NCBI GenBank assembly: GCA_030704615.1
Contig: CM060731.1
Location: 86,656,756-86,720,755 of the forward strand
Reading direction: 5' to 3'
Length of the DNA: 64,000 nt
DNA from: Takakia lepidozioides
Taxonomy: Eukaryota; Streptophyta; Takakiopsida; Takakiales; Takakiaceae
Made by a program: the position numbers and the translations under genes. How positions within the stretch are numbered: position 1 is the stretch's first letter; every line of letters starts with the position of its first letter. This document shows positions 35,370 through 45,660 of this stretch, piece after piece. Below the pieces are notes generated by a model, which saw only the letters and a list, made by a program, of their open reading frames with translations, had not been told where the DNA came from and did no database searches.

Positions 35370-35885
35370 GGCACCGAAATTATCCCAGAGGCAGAGACGC
35401 AAGCGGAATTATGATCCGGGTTTGCAGACTCCGAAAACGCAATGGCGACCTATAACCGTGGATAGTACAGTTGCAGAAGTGCAGGAAGGTTGGGTATAAC
35501 GGCGCCGTAATTGGGCACAGGAAAAGAAATAGCCGGCTGAAGGCTCGGGAGTGAAGCCAATAACGGTGCCGAAATTGGGCTCCGCCAACCAAATACCCGG
35601 CTGAAGCCTCCGGAATGCAGCCAATAACGGCGCCGAAATTGGCCCCGGAAACCAAATACTCGGCTAAAGCCACCGGAGTGCAGCCGATAACGGCGCCGAA
35701 ATTGGGGTCCGGAAACCAAATACCCGGCTGAAGGCTGGGGAGTGCAACCAATAACGGCGTCGAAATTGGGCTCCGGAAACAAAATTCTCGGCTGAAGCTT
35801 CCGTAGTCCATCCAATAACGGCGCCGAAATTGGGCTCTGGAGAGCAAATACCCGCCTAACGGTGAGGGAGTTTTGCAAACTCTCC
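35370..35885. repeat. 63 bp tandem repeat with GGCGCCGAAATT core
   Basis: The core ataacggcgccgaaattggg recurs at about 35496, 35560, 35623, 35688, 35750 and 35815, a period of 62-65 bp. The same core motif is found at 18169-18475. Open frames across it are only repeats in translation. Confidence 0.8.
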
Positions 35886-36026
35886 TGAAACTGGTGCGGA
35901 TTTGTCTAATAAAAGCACACATGTCGGAGGAAATAGAAGTTCTGCCGCATACGACATTGGCAGTGCAACAATGATATATCCCTCTTCCGTCGGCCTCGCT
36001 CTCATTTTGCTCTTCACTCTTCTCTG

Positions 36027-36609
36027 TTGTGCCCATCTCCTCCTTGCTCTGAGTTCTTGCTGTGTCGTGAGGCCATGTCGTGCCCGAATCACATCTATCG
36101 ACGCCAGACGGGAGTCATTGTCCCGAAAGCAGACGACATCATTGTCTTCCTAGATGTTTACAGGGACGATCCTCGTCTTATCCAGCTGAGAGCAATGGAC
36201 TTTCTTCTAGGATTGCACGATTCTCCTGGACCCCGGCTGGGGAGCAGGTGGTTCCTACGCATCATGGACCTAGACTTTCCGCTTGAGTGGGAGCCGAACA
36301 GATCACGCACAACGTTGCTGTATCGCTGGAATTGTTGCGAGTGGACGTATGATGAGTGCATAGGTGAAAACTTCACGCGTGGACGGACTGGCTCGGAAAG
36401 TGGGAACATTCTCTTCAGGAGGGGAACACAGGGCCTACTGTGAAAATGTCCTTCTACCAAGGGGGCGCTATCGATAAACACGACATCCTCGTTAGTTTCA
36501 ACCGGGCGACAGAAACCGCTGACATTTTGTTCAAATATCGGCACCCGGTCACTCAGGAGGTCCTTGAGAGGCCAGTTCGAGTTCCTTCTTCTTGGGCGAG
36601 GGGACCATA
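36027..36609 (+). pseudogene. Hypothetical gene in the CATGAGC-bounded segment
   Basis: The frame 36075-36443 contains MSCPNHIYRRQTGVIVPKAD, FLDVYRDDPRLIQL and WFLRIMDLDFPLEW. A one-base shift near 36430 leads to a second frame to 36609 (VKMSFYQGGAIDKHDILV, VTQEVLERPVRVPSSWA). The second frame's amino-acid content and lack of stops suggest it was coding. I recognise no family. It sits between two CATGAGC modules, so it may be cargo or the gene of that element. Confidence 0.4.
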
Positions 36610-36676
36610 GGTCTTGCATGCTAGAGTAGACATGTTTCGACTTGCCGACACTCATGGCACATACATTTAATTGAGG

Positions 36677-36945
36677 TTTACTATTTCATGAGCAGAAACC
36701 ATGAGCCATGAGCCATGAGCCGCATGAGCCGCATGAGCGGTGAGCCGAAGTCTAAGATACGCGGATTTCATGAGCGGACTCCTCCAAATTTGGAAATGCG
36801 GCAGATTAAACAAGTATTAAAATAATAGTTTTTTTATTTGACCTTGCCGTTTTTGGACGTTCCAGATCATGTAATGCGGCGAAGATATGTCGTCAGTAAC
36901 AAGTCCGCTCATGGTTTTTTAGATCCGCTCATGGAAATAAGTGAC
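36677..36945. mobile_element. CATGAGC-bounded AT-rich module 2
   Basis: It starts ggtttactatttcatgagca and carries repeated CATGAGCC. The AT-rich core includes attaaaataatag, and it ends with tccgctcatgg motifs (36904-36931). It has the same design as module 1 and as 18505-18722. Confidence 0.55.
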
Positions 36946-38599
36946 CGTGCAACGGGAAATCCAGTATACCACTACAAAAGGACGTCGCATACTGGCCTGT
37001 ATAGAGTATTCCGCGGTTTTACATGCCTTAACATTGGAATGAAGCTGACCCTTTTGCCGCGATTGAACCAATGGAGTCTGCACCAATAGAGTCTGCAGTA
37101 CTTTACAATTTTGTCTTCTTTGGGTATTCGGCGGGAAAGGTTTGCAACTGAACTGTGAAATAAGGTGCCGCATTAGGGTTCGCACGTGCGAAATTTCGGA
37201 GCGGTTTGGTGTTGGCGAAGGCCGCCTCTACCAGTACCTACGACGATAGTCCACGAGACATGCTTCCAAGTGTTACGTTGCCTTGCCCAAATCTGGACGA
37301 TCCCCCCCCCCCCAGACCACACTAGCGCACGTGAAAGGCACGGTGACTCTGTGGCCAGAGAAGAGTATGAGGAAAGGTGAAAGTGTCAAGTGAGATTTCA
37401 TGTTTGTAGTCCCTGTTGGGTGTGTATGATACTCATAGAAGTATCATGTTACCAGTTTTGAACATTTGGGCCATATCCACTGGCCATGATAGTTTATGTA
37501 ATGTCCGGCAACCATGTATGTTGGCATTTTGTCTTGCTCATACGCAGGTGTGCCGTGACGGTCTCTTATCTGAATGTGATATCAAATTTTCCTGACTTGT
37601 CGTCGTGTCCGTCCACCTTCTTGTGTATGTGTGATGGTCTTTGGTCTCCCTGGACTACGTCTATTTGGTTCATTAGCATGATGTTGGCATGCATCGTGGT
37701 CTGCATTCTTAGTTTCGCTGAGTATCATTGCTTCTCAATTCCCCCCGCAATTCCCATTCTAAAACCACTAGAATGCATCAAAACCGTACTTTCAGCTTAG
37801 AATGCAGGTCATTTGCAGAACTCACACAAACCACTACAAGTGCTTGTCTGCAGTGCTTTCCTAGTGTAGTGCAACCAACTAGCACAGTGGCAGCGGAGTT
37901 GGCCAAAGCAGTCCAGAGAGGGCACAACCACTCTGCGTCTTTCCACTAGCAGTCGTACCCCTCACTACCATTGCATGGGGACGACGCCACGCGTCGACCC
38001 ACACACTCTCCACGTGGTCCCCGTGGATTCGTCTGCCGGCAGTTTTGTAGTCGACTTTGCCAGTCTCTGTTGCCACCCGACATGTAGCACTGCAAGTTAT
38101 GTAGCCGACTGCCACATGGCGTCCTAGGCCCGTGGCCTCACGGCAGCATTGCTGCTCGTCGCGGCGCCGCCATGTCGGCGTCCACGTCGGCATCCACATG
38201 TCACCGCGCCCCGGTGAATCAGTCCACTCATCCGGAGGGAGAAGTCATCAAAGTCAGCCCAAAAGGTCAAACACGCGGGCGGCCGGCTTGGTTACGCCAC
38301 GTGGTTCTTCAGCATTAATCGCAATAATCGCTGAGCAGTTGTTTGTGCGTCTGCGTCCTTTACCACTCCAATCATTGGATGTCCAACCCAACTACCACGT
38401 CTGTTGTAACTAGTCGTTTGCAACTTCCAGTCGATCCCGGTTTTTTGACTTTTACGACTCAAAATGAGTCGTTACCCCAGTGGTAAATGACACGAATGCT
38501 TCTAGTGGTAATAGGAGAGAGAGGAGAGATAGACTTTGTCTCTACCTATTGCGATTTACCGACGTGATGATTCTAGATGTGAGAGACTTGCCCAGGACT
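36946..38599. other. Spacer, no recognisable gene
   Basis: It holds a C tract at 37303-37315 and a GC-rich segment 37975-38330 with several CCACGTGG/CCACGTC motifs that may be a transposon end. No coding motif is supported. Confidence 0.4.
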
Positions 38600-39560
38600 A
38601 GGGACAAACAGAATTGTCTTGTTGCTTGAAACAGGTGTTTCCTAAGAAATTAGGGGCAGCTGTGGTCTGTCTAGAGCATCGGTACTATGGAGAGAGTTCT
38701 CATTTCCTCAACTGACGACTGACAACCTCAAGTATCTGTCATCAAAGCAGGCTCTTTTTGATCTGGCAGAGCAGGTCTCTTTCTCCTCATGCGTTTGCCG
38801 AGCCACTTGCTTACTGGGGATATTTGTGTAGAGACAATCCATGTGTGCTGCAACGGTATATGTGAAAGTGACACCAACATATATCCCACTGGAGAGGGCT
38901 CGGATGATGCAATCTAATCTTTGGTGTCTGGCATGTAGGGAGTGGTCAACAAGAAGTACAATGGTTTGTATTTGGATTGGCATATCCTGGAGCACTGAGT
39001 GCATGGTTTCAGCTCAAGTTTCCACATCGGGACAAACAGAATTGTCTTGTTGCTTGAAACAGGTGTTGCCTAAGAAATTAGGGGTAGCTGTTGTCTGTCT
39101 AGAGCATCGGTACTATGGAGAGAGTTCTCATTTTCTCAACTGACGACTGACAACCTCAAGTATCTGTCATCAAAGCAGGCTCTTTTTGATTTGGCAGAGC
39201 AGGTCTCTTTCTCCTCATGCATTTGCCGAGCCACTTGCTTACTGGGGATCATTGTTATTTGTGTAGAGACAATCCATGTGTGCTACAGCGGCATATGTGA
39301 AAGTGACACCAACATATATCCCACTGAGAGGGCTCGGATGATGCAATCTAATCTTTGGTGTCTGGCATGTAGGGAGTGGTCAACAAGAAGTACAATAGGA
39401 CTAGAGGGGACAACGCATGGTTTGTATTTTGATTGGCATATCGTGGAGCACTGAGTGCATGGTTTCAGCTCAAGTTTCCACATCTGGTGCGTAGTAGCCT
39501 GGCAAGCTCAGGGGTGGTCCTTGCAATCTACAACTATACTTTGGTTGATGAATAGGTGCA
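38600..39560 (+). pseudogene. S28-family serine peptidase relic, internally tandem-duplicated
   Basis: It resembles prolyl-carboxypeptidase and thylakoid-type S28 peptidases. Exons 38635-38774 and 39063-39202 (after tgaaacag, before gtctct) encode KKLG(A/V)AVVCLEHRYYGESS and, after a one-base loss, LTTDNLKYLSSKQALFDLAEQ. The following exon pieces (about 38960-39027 and 39411-39560) give GALSAWFQLKFPH and SSLASSGVVLAIYNYT. The nucleophile motif GGSYPG reads GLAYPG in copy 1 and is worse in copy 2, so the catalytic Ser is lost. The one-base loss is shared by both copies, so decay came before the duplication. The duplicated unit is about 429-457 bp (starts at 38600 and 39029). Confidence 0.8.
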
Positions 39561-39775
39561 GTTGACTATGCGTGGTACTCTAAAAGCAAGATTTGATTTC
39601 CATTGCGGGCAGGCACAAGAGGGCTTGGTGATCTATGTTTTTGTTCTATGTTCAATATACTGTCAATAGATCGTGTTTTATACCCCAAACACAACTGCTG
39701 CCATCCATTGGTGGGTGGGTCATAAAGGTTAATTGTTTGGAGGTCCTAAAGAGGTCCTATCCCCTAAGGTTTACA
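39561..39775. other. Spacer after the S28 relic
   Basis: Nothing recognised. Confidence 0.35.
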
Positions 39776-39931
39776 GTTGCAAGTTGTCTCATCTCATTGA
39801 TCTTGTCTCCACCCTCCACCACATGGGTGGTATGAACTTTTTCCATATATGGAGCTGCAAGTTGTCTCATCACAATCTTGTCTCCACCCTCCACTACAAG
39901 GGTGGTATGAACTTTTTCCATGTATGGAGAC
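39776..39931. repeat. Two-copy tandem repeat of about 77 bp
   Basis: Units at 39777 and 39855 share gcaagttgtctcatc, cttgtctccaccctccac and gggtggtatgaacttttt. Confidence 0.8.
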
Positions 39932-42128
39932 ATCCAACTCTGGTCATCATTCTTCAAGGTTTGCCATGCCAGGCTCCTTAAAGTAATGATCAAGTGACAT
40001 CTTGATGTCTCTGCAGGTGAGTGACTTGATCAATTGCAGGGTTTACATTTTCACACCTGACATTTTTGTGGCCATCAAGGATGTGGCATCTTTCCACATA
40101 GACACAGGTCAGTTACTATTTGTACGTTGTTTTACACCTGGATGATCTGCCTTGCAACAGCCTGTAAATCCACACTTAACTCTTGCGTTAACTCTTGCTT
40201 TTTGGTGTCGTTTTTTTCCTGCCAGCCACCCTCCGTCGTCTGTCCAGCTTTCAGGCTCTTTATTTTACTGCCAAATAAGTGCTTAACTTAATGGGGTTTG
40301 CCATAGGTAGAGGCTATTCATTGATGTGATTATGTCCTGGATCTCATATCTCTCAGAAGAACTAATGGGAGCGTTGTAAGCCTTTGAAATAGGGTTGTCT
40401 TGAATTATAGGAACAGTTTTTCCAACCATGTCCTTCCATTCTTCACAGGACCACTCACTGTTAGACCTAAATTTTTTGCCAAGGATCCTGTAGTGGGCCT
40501 GAAGCAATGCATCCCTTGCTGCTCCTAGATTTATAGTTGAGACTTTCCCAACCTCTACTAAACTTCCATCGTGACTTTATGGACCATAGTTTGCTTGTGA
40601 ATTTGGTGAATTTGCCTGTAACACGTGAAGCCCCACAAAGCCCCACAAGTAGGTATGCAACAGCACAAAGGGTGTGGCAACTCTAAAAGAAATGGCCAAA
40701 TCTTTCTTGCACAGTCAACAAAGATCTTTTTATAGGGAGTGAAGTGTGTTGTGGACAGTCTTGTGTAGACATCATGCTAGAAAATAGAATGGTGAATGTG
40801 GGCTTACAGTAAAAAAGAGAGAACAACTAGGGAAGGAGGAAGAGGGTCTCAGAAGGTTGAATGATGGATGCTTATAGGTGAAAGTGAGAGAAAGATTGTC
40901 CAAGTTACACACAGAGATCATTGAGGGAAAGACCATTGTATGAGTGCTACACCGCGCTGTTGAACTCACAGGTACTTGACCTCATCTCACGCAATTTATT
41001 GGTAGTTTTGAAACACTAGCAAGATAAGGTGTTTGTGAGTTTCTACAAGCAATCATACATCTATGTTAGAAAGCAGGGCTCTGAGATTCAAAGACACGTC
41101 TTATTGCCTGTTGACCCCTTATTGGTAGCAGTAACTTTCACTGGATTGAGTACAAAATTGATTAAGAGGAGTGTACGCATCGTCATCTAAGTAGAGAGAG
41201 CAGTCAGAGAGCAACTGGATGGCTCATTGCTTTAGTTTAGTATTCCACAAGCACGCACACAAGAGGTAGGCAATCAGCACCATGCCTTCACACTCATGGC
41301 CTGATTTCACCCAATCTCCAGATCAGGATCTGAGATTTTTGGTGATTGCAGTGAAACTTCCCCTACTTGCTGAACAAAAGTGCAGGGACTCTGTTCTAGG
41401 GCTTCGCGTTGCTCCGCACTACTAGCGACGAATTCTGAGAACTACTTTCAACCAAATGCTTACCAGCGTGTCCGACATGACCTCTGGCCTAGACATAGGT
41501 AGAAGAATGTTCAAATAGCAAGCCACAATGTACTTGAGAATCGAATCTAAGCCAAGAGCCCACACATTTCTCTTTATAAACCCTCGGACCATTTCAGATG
41601 GTCGTCGTAAGCTTAAAAAACCAGGAGGGGACAAAACATGTAGCTTGCTTCATGCTAACCAAAAACTTGAGGCACAACTATCACAAACACTAGACTGTGC
41701 CACAGATCAGAAGTCAAGAAGCACAAAGAGGACAACTGCATATAACAATCTTGAAGTATATGCCGAACACTTTCGTCTGCTCTTTGAAGACCTCGTAGTA
41801 CGACTAGAAGATCCAGCGCAGGGGACAAGAACTGAAACAGAGAAAACAAGCCGGCCAATTGAACATACATAGCTAGTATTCCCCTGCTGCATTGATCCTC
41901 AGCATAATCCAACAGGCCCATGCCATGTCTGGCATTAACATCATCTTCCACCTCTTAAAGAGATACTTGCCACCACAATGACTGATCCTTGAATCTACAT
42001 CTGAACATACTTGACCAGGTATAATGCCAGGTATGAAACACTGATGCCTTATACTCGATCTCCAGACAAGATACCTGCATCTGTGTATCCTTAGTCCATC
42101 CATCCTTAGACACCTTGTTGAGTGTTGA
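39932..42128. other. Spacer with isolated open frames, no gene assigned
   Basis: A possible exon at 40042-40107 (after ttgcag, before gtcag) reads VYIFTPDIFVAIKDVASFHI, and a minus-strand frame at 41634-41422 reads VWALGLDSILKYIVACYLNI. Both look protein-like, but I recognise neither and cannot join them to other exons. Confidence 0.3.
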
Positions 42129-42329
42129 CTTCCATGCCTAGTTATCATTCCCGACGTGACGTGGCCTGGACGTGCGTCGCGTCACGTCACGTCGAATCCG
42201 AACGTTTATCCATGTAATTTTTATTTTTATTTGACTTTTACGATTTACTTCTACCCTTTGTAATGACATGGCAGCCACGGTGTAAAACAGATGTGGCCAA
42301 TTATTAAAATTTATTAATTAATTAAAAAA

Positions 42330-43860
42330 ATACGTCCGCCAATATTAGCGGAGGCTTAAAAGTTATTATTTTTTAAATCAAGCGACCACCCATATTGGCG
42401 GTCGCTTGTAATTTTATAATTTGTTAAATTAAGCGACCGCCTATATTGGCGGTTGCCGGGAATTTATGAAGTTTTAAATGGAGCGACCGCCCATATTGGC
42501 GGTCGCTTACAATTTATTATATTTTAAATTAAGCGACGGTCTATATTGGCGGTCGCTTGAAAATTATTAGTTTTAAAAATTAAGCGACCGCCCAGATTGG
42601 CAGTCGCTCGCAGTTTAAAAAATATTTTAAAACATACAGCGACCGCCATTCGCCAGCAGTCGCATATTTTAACTTTGATTCTAAAATAAAGCGACCGCCA
42701 AACTGTCCCTTCTTTAATTTTCTTAAAAAAAATGCAGCAACCGCCAAATGGCAATCGCTCGTTTTATTTTTTTAAATTTAGCGGCCGCCATTTAGCGGTA
42801 GTAGCTCTTTTTTTTCAGAAATTTAAATGAAGCGACTGCAAGTACGGTAGTCGCTTTTTAAATATATATATATATATAGCAACCGCCAATACGGCGGTCG
42901 CTCTTTTTCGTTTTTTAAAATAATGAAGCGACCGCCACTACGGTGGTCGCTTATTTTCGTTTCTTTATTTTAAAAATGAAGCGACCGCCATATGGGGGTC
43001 GCTCTTTTTCGCTTTTTAAAAAACTGAGGTGACCGCCAATACGGTGGTCGCTCCTTTAAGTTTTTCTTTAAAAATAAATAAATTAAATAGTTAAATTTTA
43101 AAATAAGTTTTTTTTAAAAAAAAAGTGAAGCGTCCGCCATACGGCGGTCGTTCTTCTTCCCTTTTTCAGAAAGTGAAGCAATCGCCAATACAGCGGTCGC
43201 TCCTTTAAAAAAAATTAATTAAAAATTATAAAATAAAATAATTAAGTTTTTTATTTCTCAAAAAAATGAAGCGATCGCCCGATGGCGGTCACTCCTTTTT
43301 GCTTTAAAAAAAACTGAAGCGACCACCAACACGGCGGTCGCTCCTATAAGTTTTTTTCTTAAAAATATTTTAAAAAATGAAGTTTTTTTAAAGAATAAAA
43401 AGAAGCGACCGCCCTATGGCAGTCGCTCTTTTTCAATTTTTTAAAAACTGAAGCGACCGCCATTACGGCGGTCGCTCCTTAAAGTTGTTTTTAAAAATAA
43501 AATAAAATTTTATTTATTTATTTAATAAAAAAAACTGAAGCGACTGCCATACGGCGGTCGCTCTTCTTTGCTTTTTAAGAAACTGAAGCGACCGCCAATT
43601 CGGCGGTCGCTCGTTTACGTTTTTTTTTAAAATTTCTTTATTATTATTATTATTATTTAAAAAATGAAGCGACTGCCAATACGGCGGTCGCTCTTTTAGG
43701 TATTTTGTTTTAAATGAAACGACCACCATATGGTAGTCGTTTTTTTTGGTATTTATAAAAGATGATACGACCGCCCAATGGCGATCACTCTTTTTTGTTT
43801 ATTTTAAAAATGAAGCGACCGCCTATACGACAACGACACGTTAGTTCCGAAAATTTTGCT
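42330..43860. repeat. Left array of GCGACCGCC...GGCGGTCGC palindromes
   Basis: About 28 hairpin units with arms AGCGACCGCC and GGCGGTCGCT around a 4-6 nt AT-rich loop, separated by variable A/T-rich spacers; the repeat interval varies from about 50 to 100 bp. Many arms carry single changes. Confidence 0.9.
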
Positions 43861-43879
43861 ACTTATAAACATGAAGCGG

Positions 43880-45075
43880 CTTCCGCTACGTGATGCTCCA
43901 GCCTTCTCGAACAACTCACACGTGTAGTCGCCTACCTTGCAAAGTCTTGGCGACCACTGCCTCCACCAAGCGGTTGATGAAGTCTTTGGAAAGCTCCGTG
44001 GTCGCCGTTGTCATGTTCAACTGTCGGGGTTTCGGACATTTTTTGGCCATGTGCCTAGTCTTCCCGCAATTAAAGCACATCCCACCAAAGGTCGCCTTCT
44101 GCCCGCCATGTGTCATCGCACTTATTTTTCCTTTCTGAGCATCGGGTGCCGCCCTGGCGTGCGAAGGCCCTCCCTTCGATTTCCAATTGCCATTGCCGCC
44201 GTGTGGCTTATCCCACTTCTTTTCCGACTGGAATCAATCACATTCCCGTCGAACCTTCTTGTGGTTCAGCTCCGTACGGCCCTGTCTTACGCCCCTAAGG
44301 ACATCTGAGAAGCATTCAGCCATTTCAATGGCCTCGTTCAAAGTTTTTGGTGGCCTCTCCTCCAACTTTCTCCTAGCCCATGGGACCAGTCCCGCCACAA
44401 AGTTGAAGACCATTTCTGGTTCCGCCATGTCCGCGACTTCAAGCAACAATACATTGAAAGCTTGAACATATCCTCGAATATCATCTGTTTGCTTCAAGTT
44501 CATCATTTTGTCCCGGGCAAGCCAAGACGCGTTGAGAGGTACAAACTATTTTTTCATGAGTTCCTTGAACTCACCCCAACTCAAGGGCTCAGGGTTTGGC
44601 CCTTGGTTATTAAGACGCTTCTGCCACCATTGTTGAGCATAGCCACTTCCATCCAATCCTCGTCACTCAGCTTGGCCGCCCGGAAGTACTGCTCCAGCTC
44701 CAAGAGCCATGTATTGAGTGCCTTCCGATTTTGGATGCCCTCGAAGGTGCCGGGTTCCTTAAGCTTCACCTTAAACTTTGTCTTAGTTGAAGTGGCATTA
44801 GCCGCCCTCATCACGTCTTTCAATGTCCCGCCAAACTGCGTTAGAAGGTCTTTCCAGAAAGTTGGTAGCATTAGCGGCATCTATTGGACTAGCGGGTCTC
44901 TCAGAGAGTCCCTGCTCTGACTCCCCAAATGTCCTTGCTATTGAGCGGCCTCACTTTCAGAAGCATAAATAGCCTCTTTCGTTTGCCGCTTCGGCATCGC
45001 GTCGGTCCCACCGGGCTCACTAGGATCATCGACTTTCGGGCCATTGCGCTTTCGCTTGGTCTTGCTCGGCCCCAT
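43880..45075 (-). pseudogene. Gag of a third Ty3/gypsy family
   Basis: From ATG 45075 (MGPSKTKRKRN) with stops after about 45 codons, then a frame 44880-44581 (FKVKLKEPGTFEG, ALNTWLLELEQYFRA), then 44506-44234 (AMAEPEM-type capsid tail with LVPWARRKLEERPPKTL), then 44116-43916 with a zinc knuckle CFNCGKTRHMAKKC. This is the usual chromovirus gag order. Frames are broken and everything after gag is missing, because the palindrome array begins at 43860. Confidence 0.8.
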
Positions 45076-45112
45076 GGTGAGGCCGATCCCAAGGGCGATC
45101 GTATACTGAACT

Positions 45113-45130
45113 CTAGGCTCTGATATCAAG
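45113..45130 (-). other. Primer-binding site of the third Ty3 element
   Basis: On the minus strand the LTR end ...GCGCAACA is followed by CTTGATATCAGAGCC. TGATATCAGAGCC differs by one base from the initiator-Met tRNA complement TGGTATCAGAGCC used by many plant retrotransposons. Confidence 0.75.
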
Positions 45131-45660
45131 TGTTGCGCACCTCACTTTGGTAAACTCCCCTTCAAGTCATAGTTACTCATTTTGATGCGCGTGCCTAACT
45201 CCCAACTTGGCCGCCGGGCCAACTCGGAGCTTCGGCTTCTCACCGGGGCATAACGGTCCTCATTGCTCCCACACAAGACCCTCAAACTATCGGGCCCAAT
45301 GGAAATTCCCTTTGGTTGATGGCAGTCCGGAATAGCTTCCCACACCTTTGTCGCTTTCCGGCTCGCTTGCTTACTCACTAGCTTTTGGTCACTCAACAGG
45401 CTTGCACTGTTCTCGGGGTTACTACTCCCTATATATATATTTCTGTAGGTGTCGACGAGGGTTTTGCAAATAGCCAAGTCGTTTTATGGTGAACCACCAC
45501 CAAGACCCTCGATTTCCTGTGATGAGTCACGGTGAGTCTTGGCCCACTTGGTACAACGGCCCCAATGGACCGTGATGAGCCCCTAATGTTGCCACTACCC
45601 TTTCCACAGGGGCAGCCCCTCTTGTGTTCCAACCCCCCCCCAAGGCAAAAGGCCGCAACA
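45131..45660 (-). repeat. 5' LTR of the third Ty3 element
   Basis: 530 bp bounded by TGTTGC and GCAACA, a perfect 6 bp inverted terminal pair, with the primer-binding site directly inside. No second LTR is in the window. Confidence 0.75.

Noticed and set aside
35380-36036. Minus-strand 218-codon frame with repeated GYLV..AQFRRRYW
   Set aside because: It only reflects the 63 bp tandem repeat; the period is a multiple of three in most units, so long frames arise by chance.
36946-38599. A GC-rich segment with CCACGTGG motifs as a terminal repeat of a MULE
   Set aside because: I could not find a matching inverted end or a target duplication inside the window.
41528-41872. A possible plus-strand gene of 114 codons
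   Set aside because: No family motif, no credible splice partners and no supporting context.
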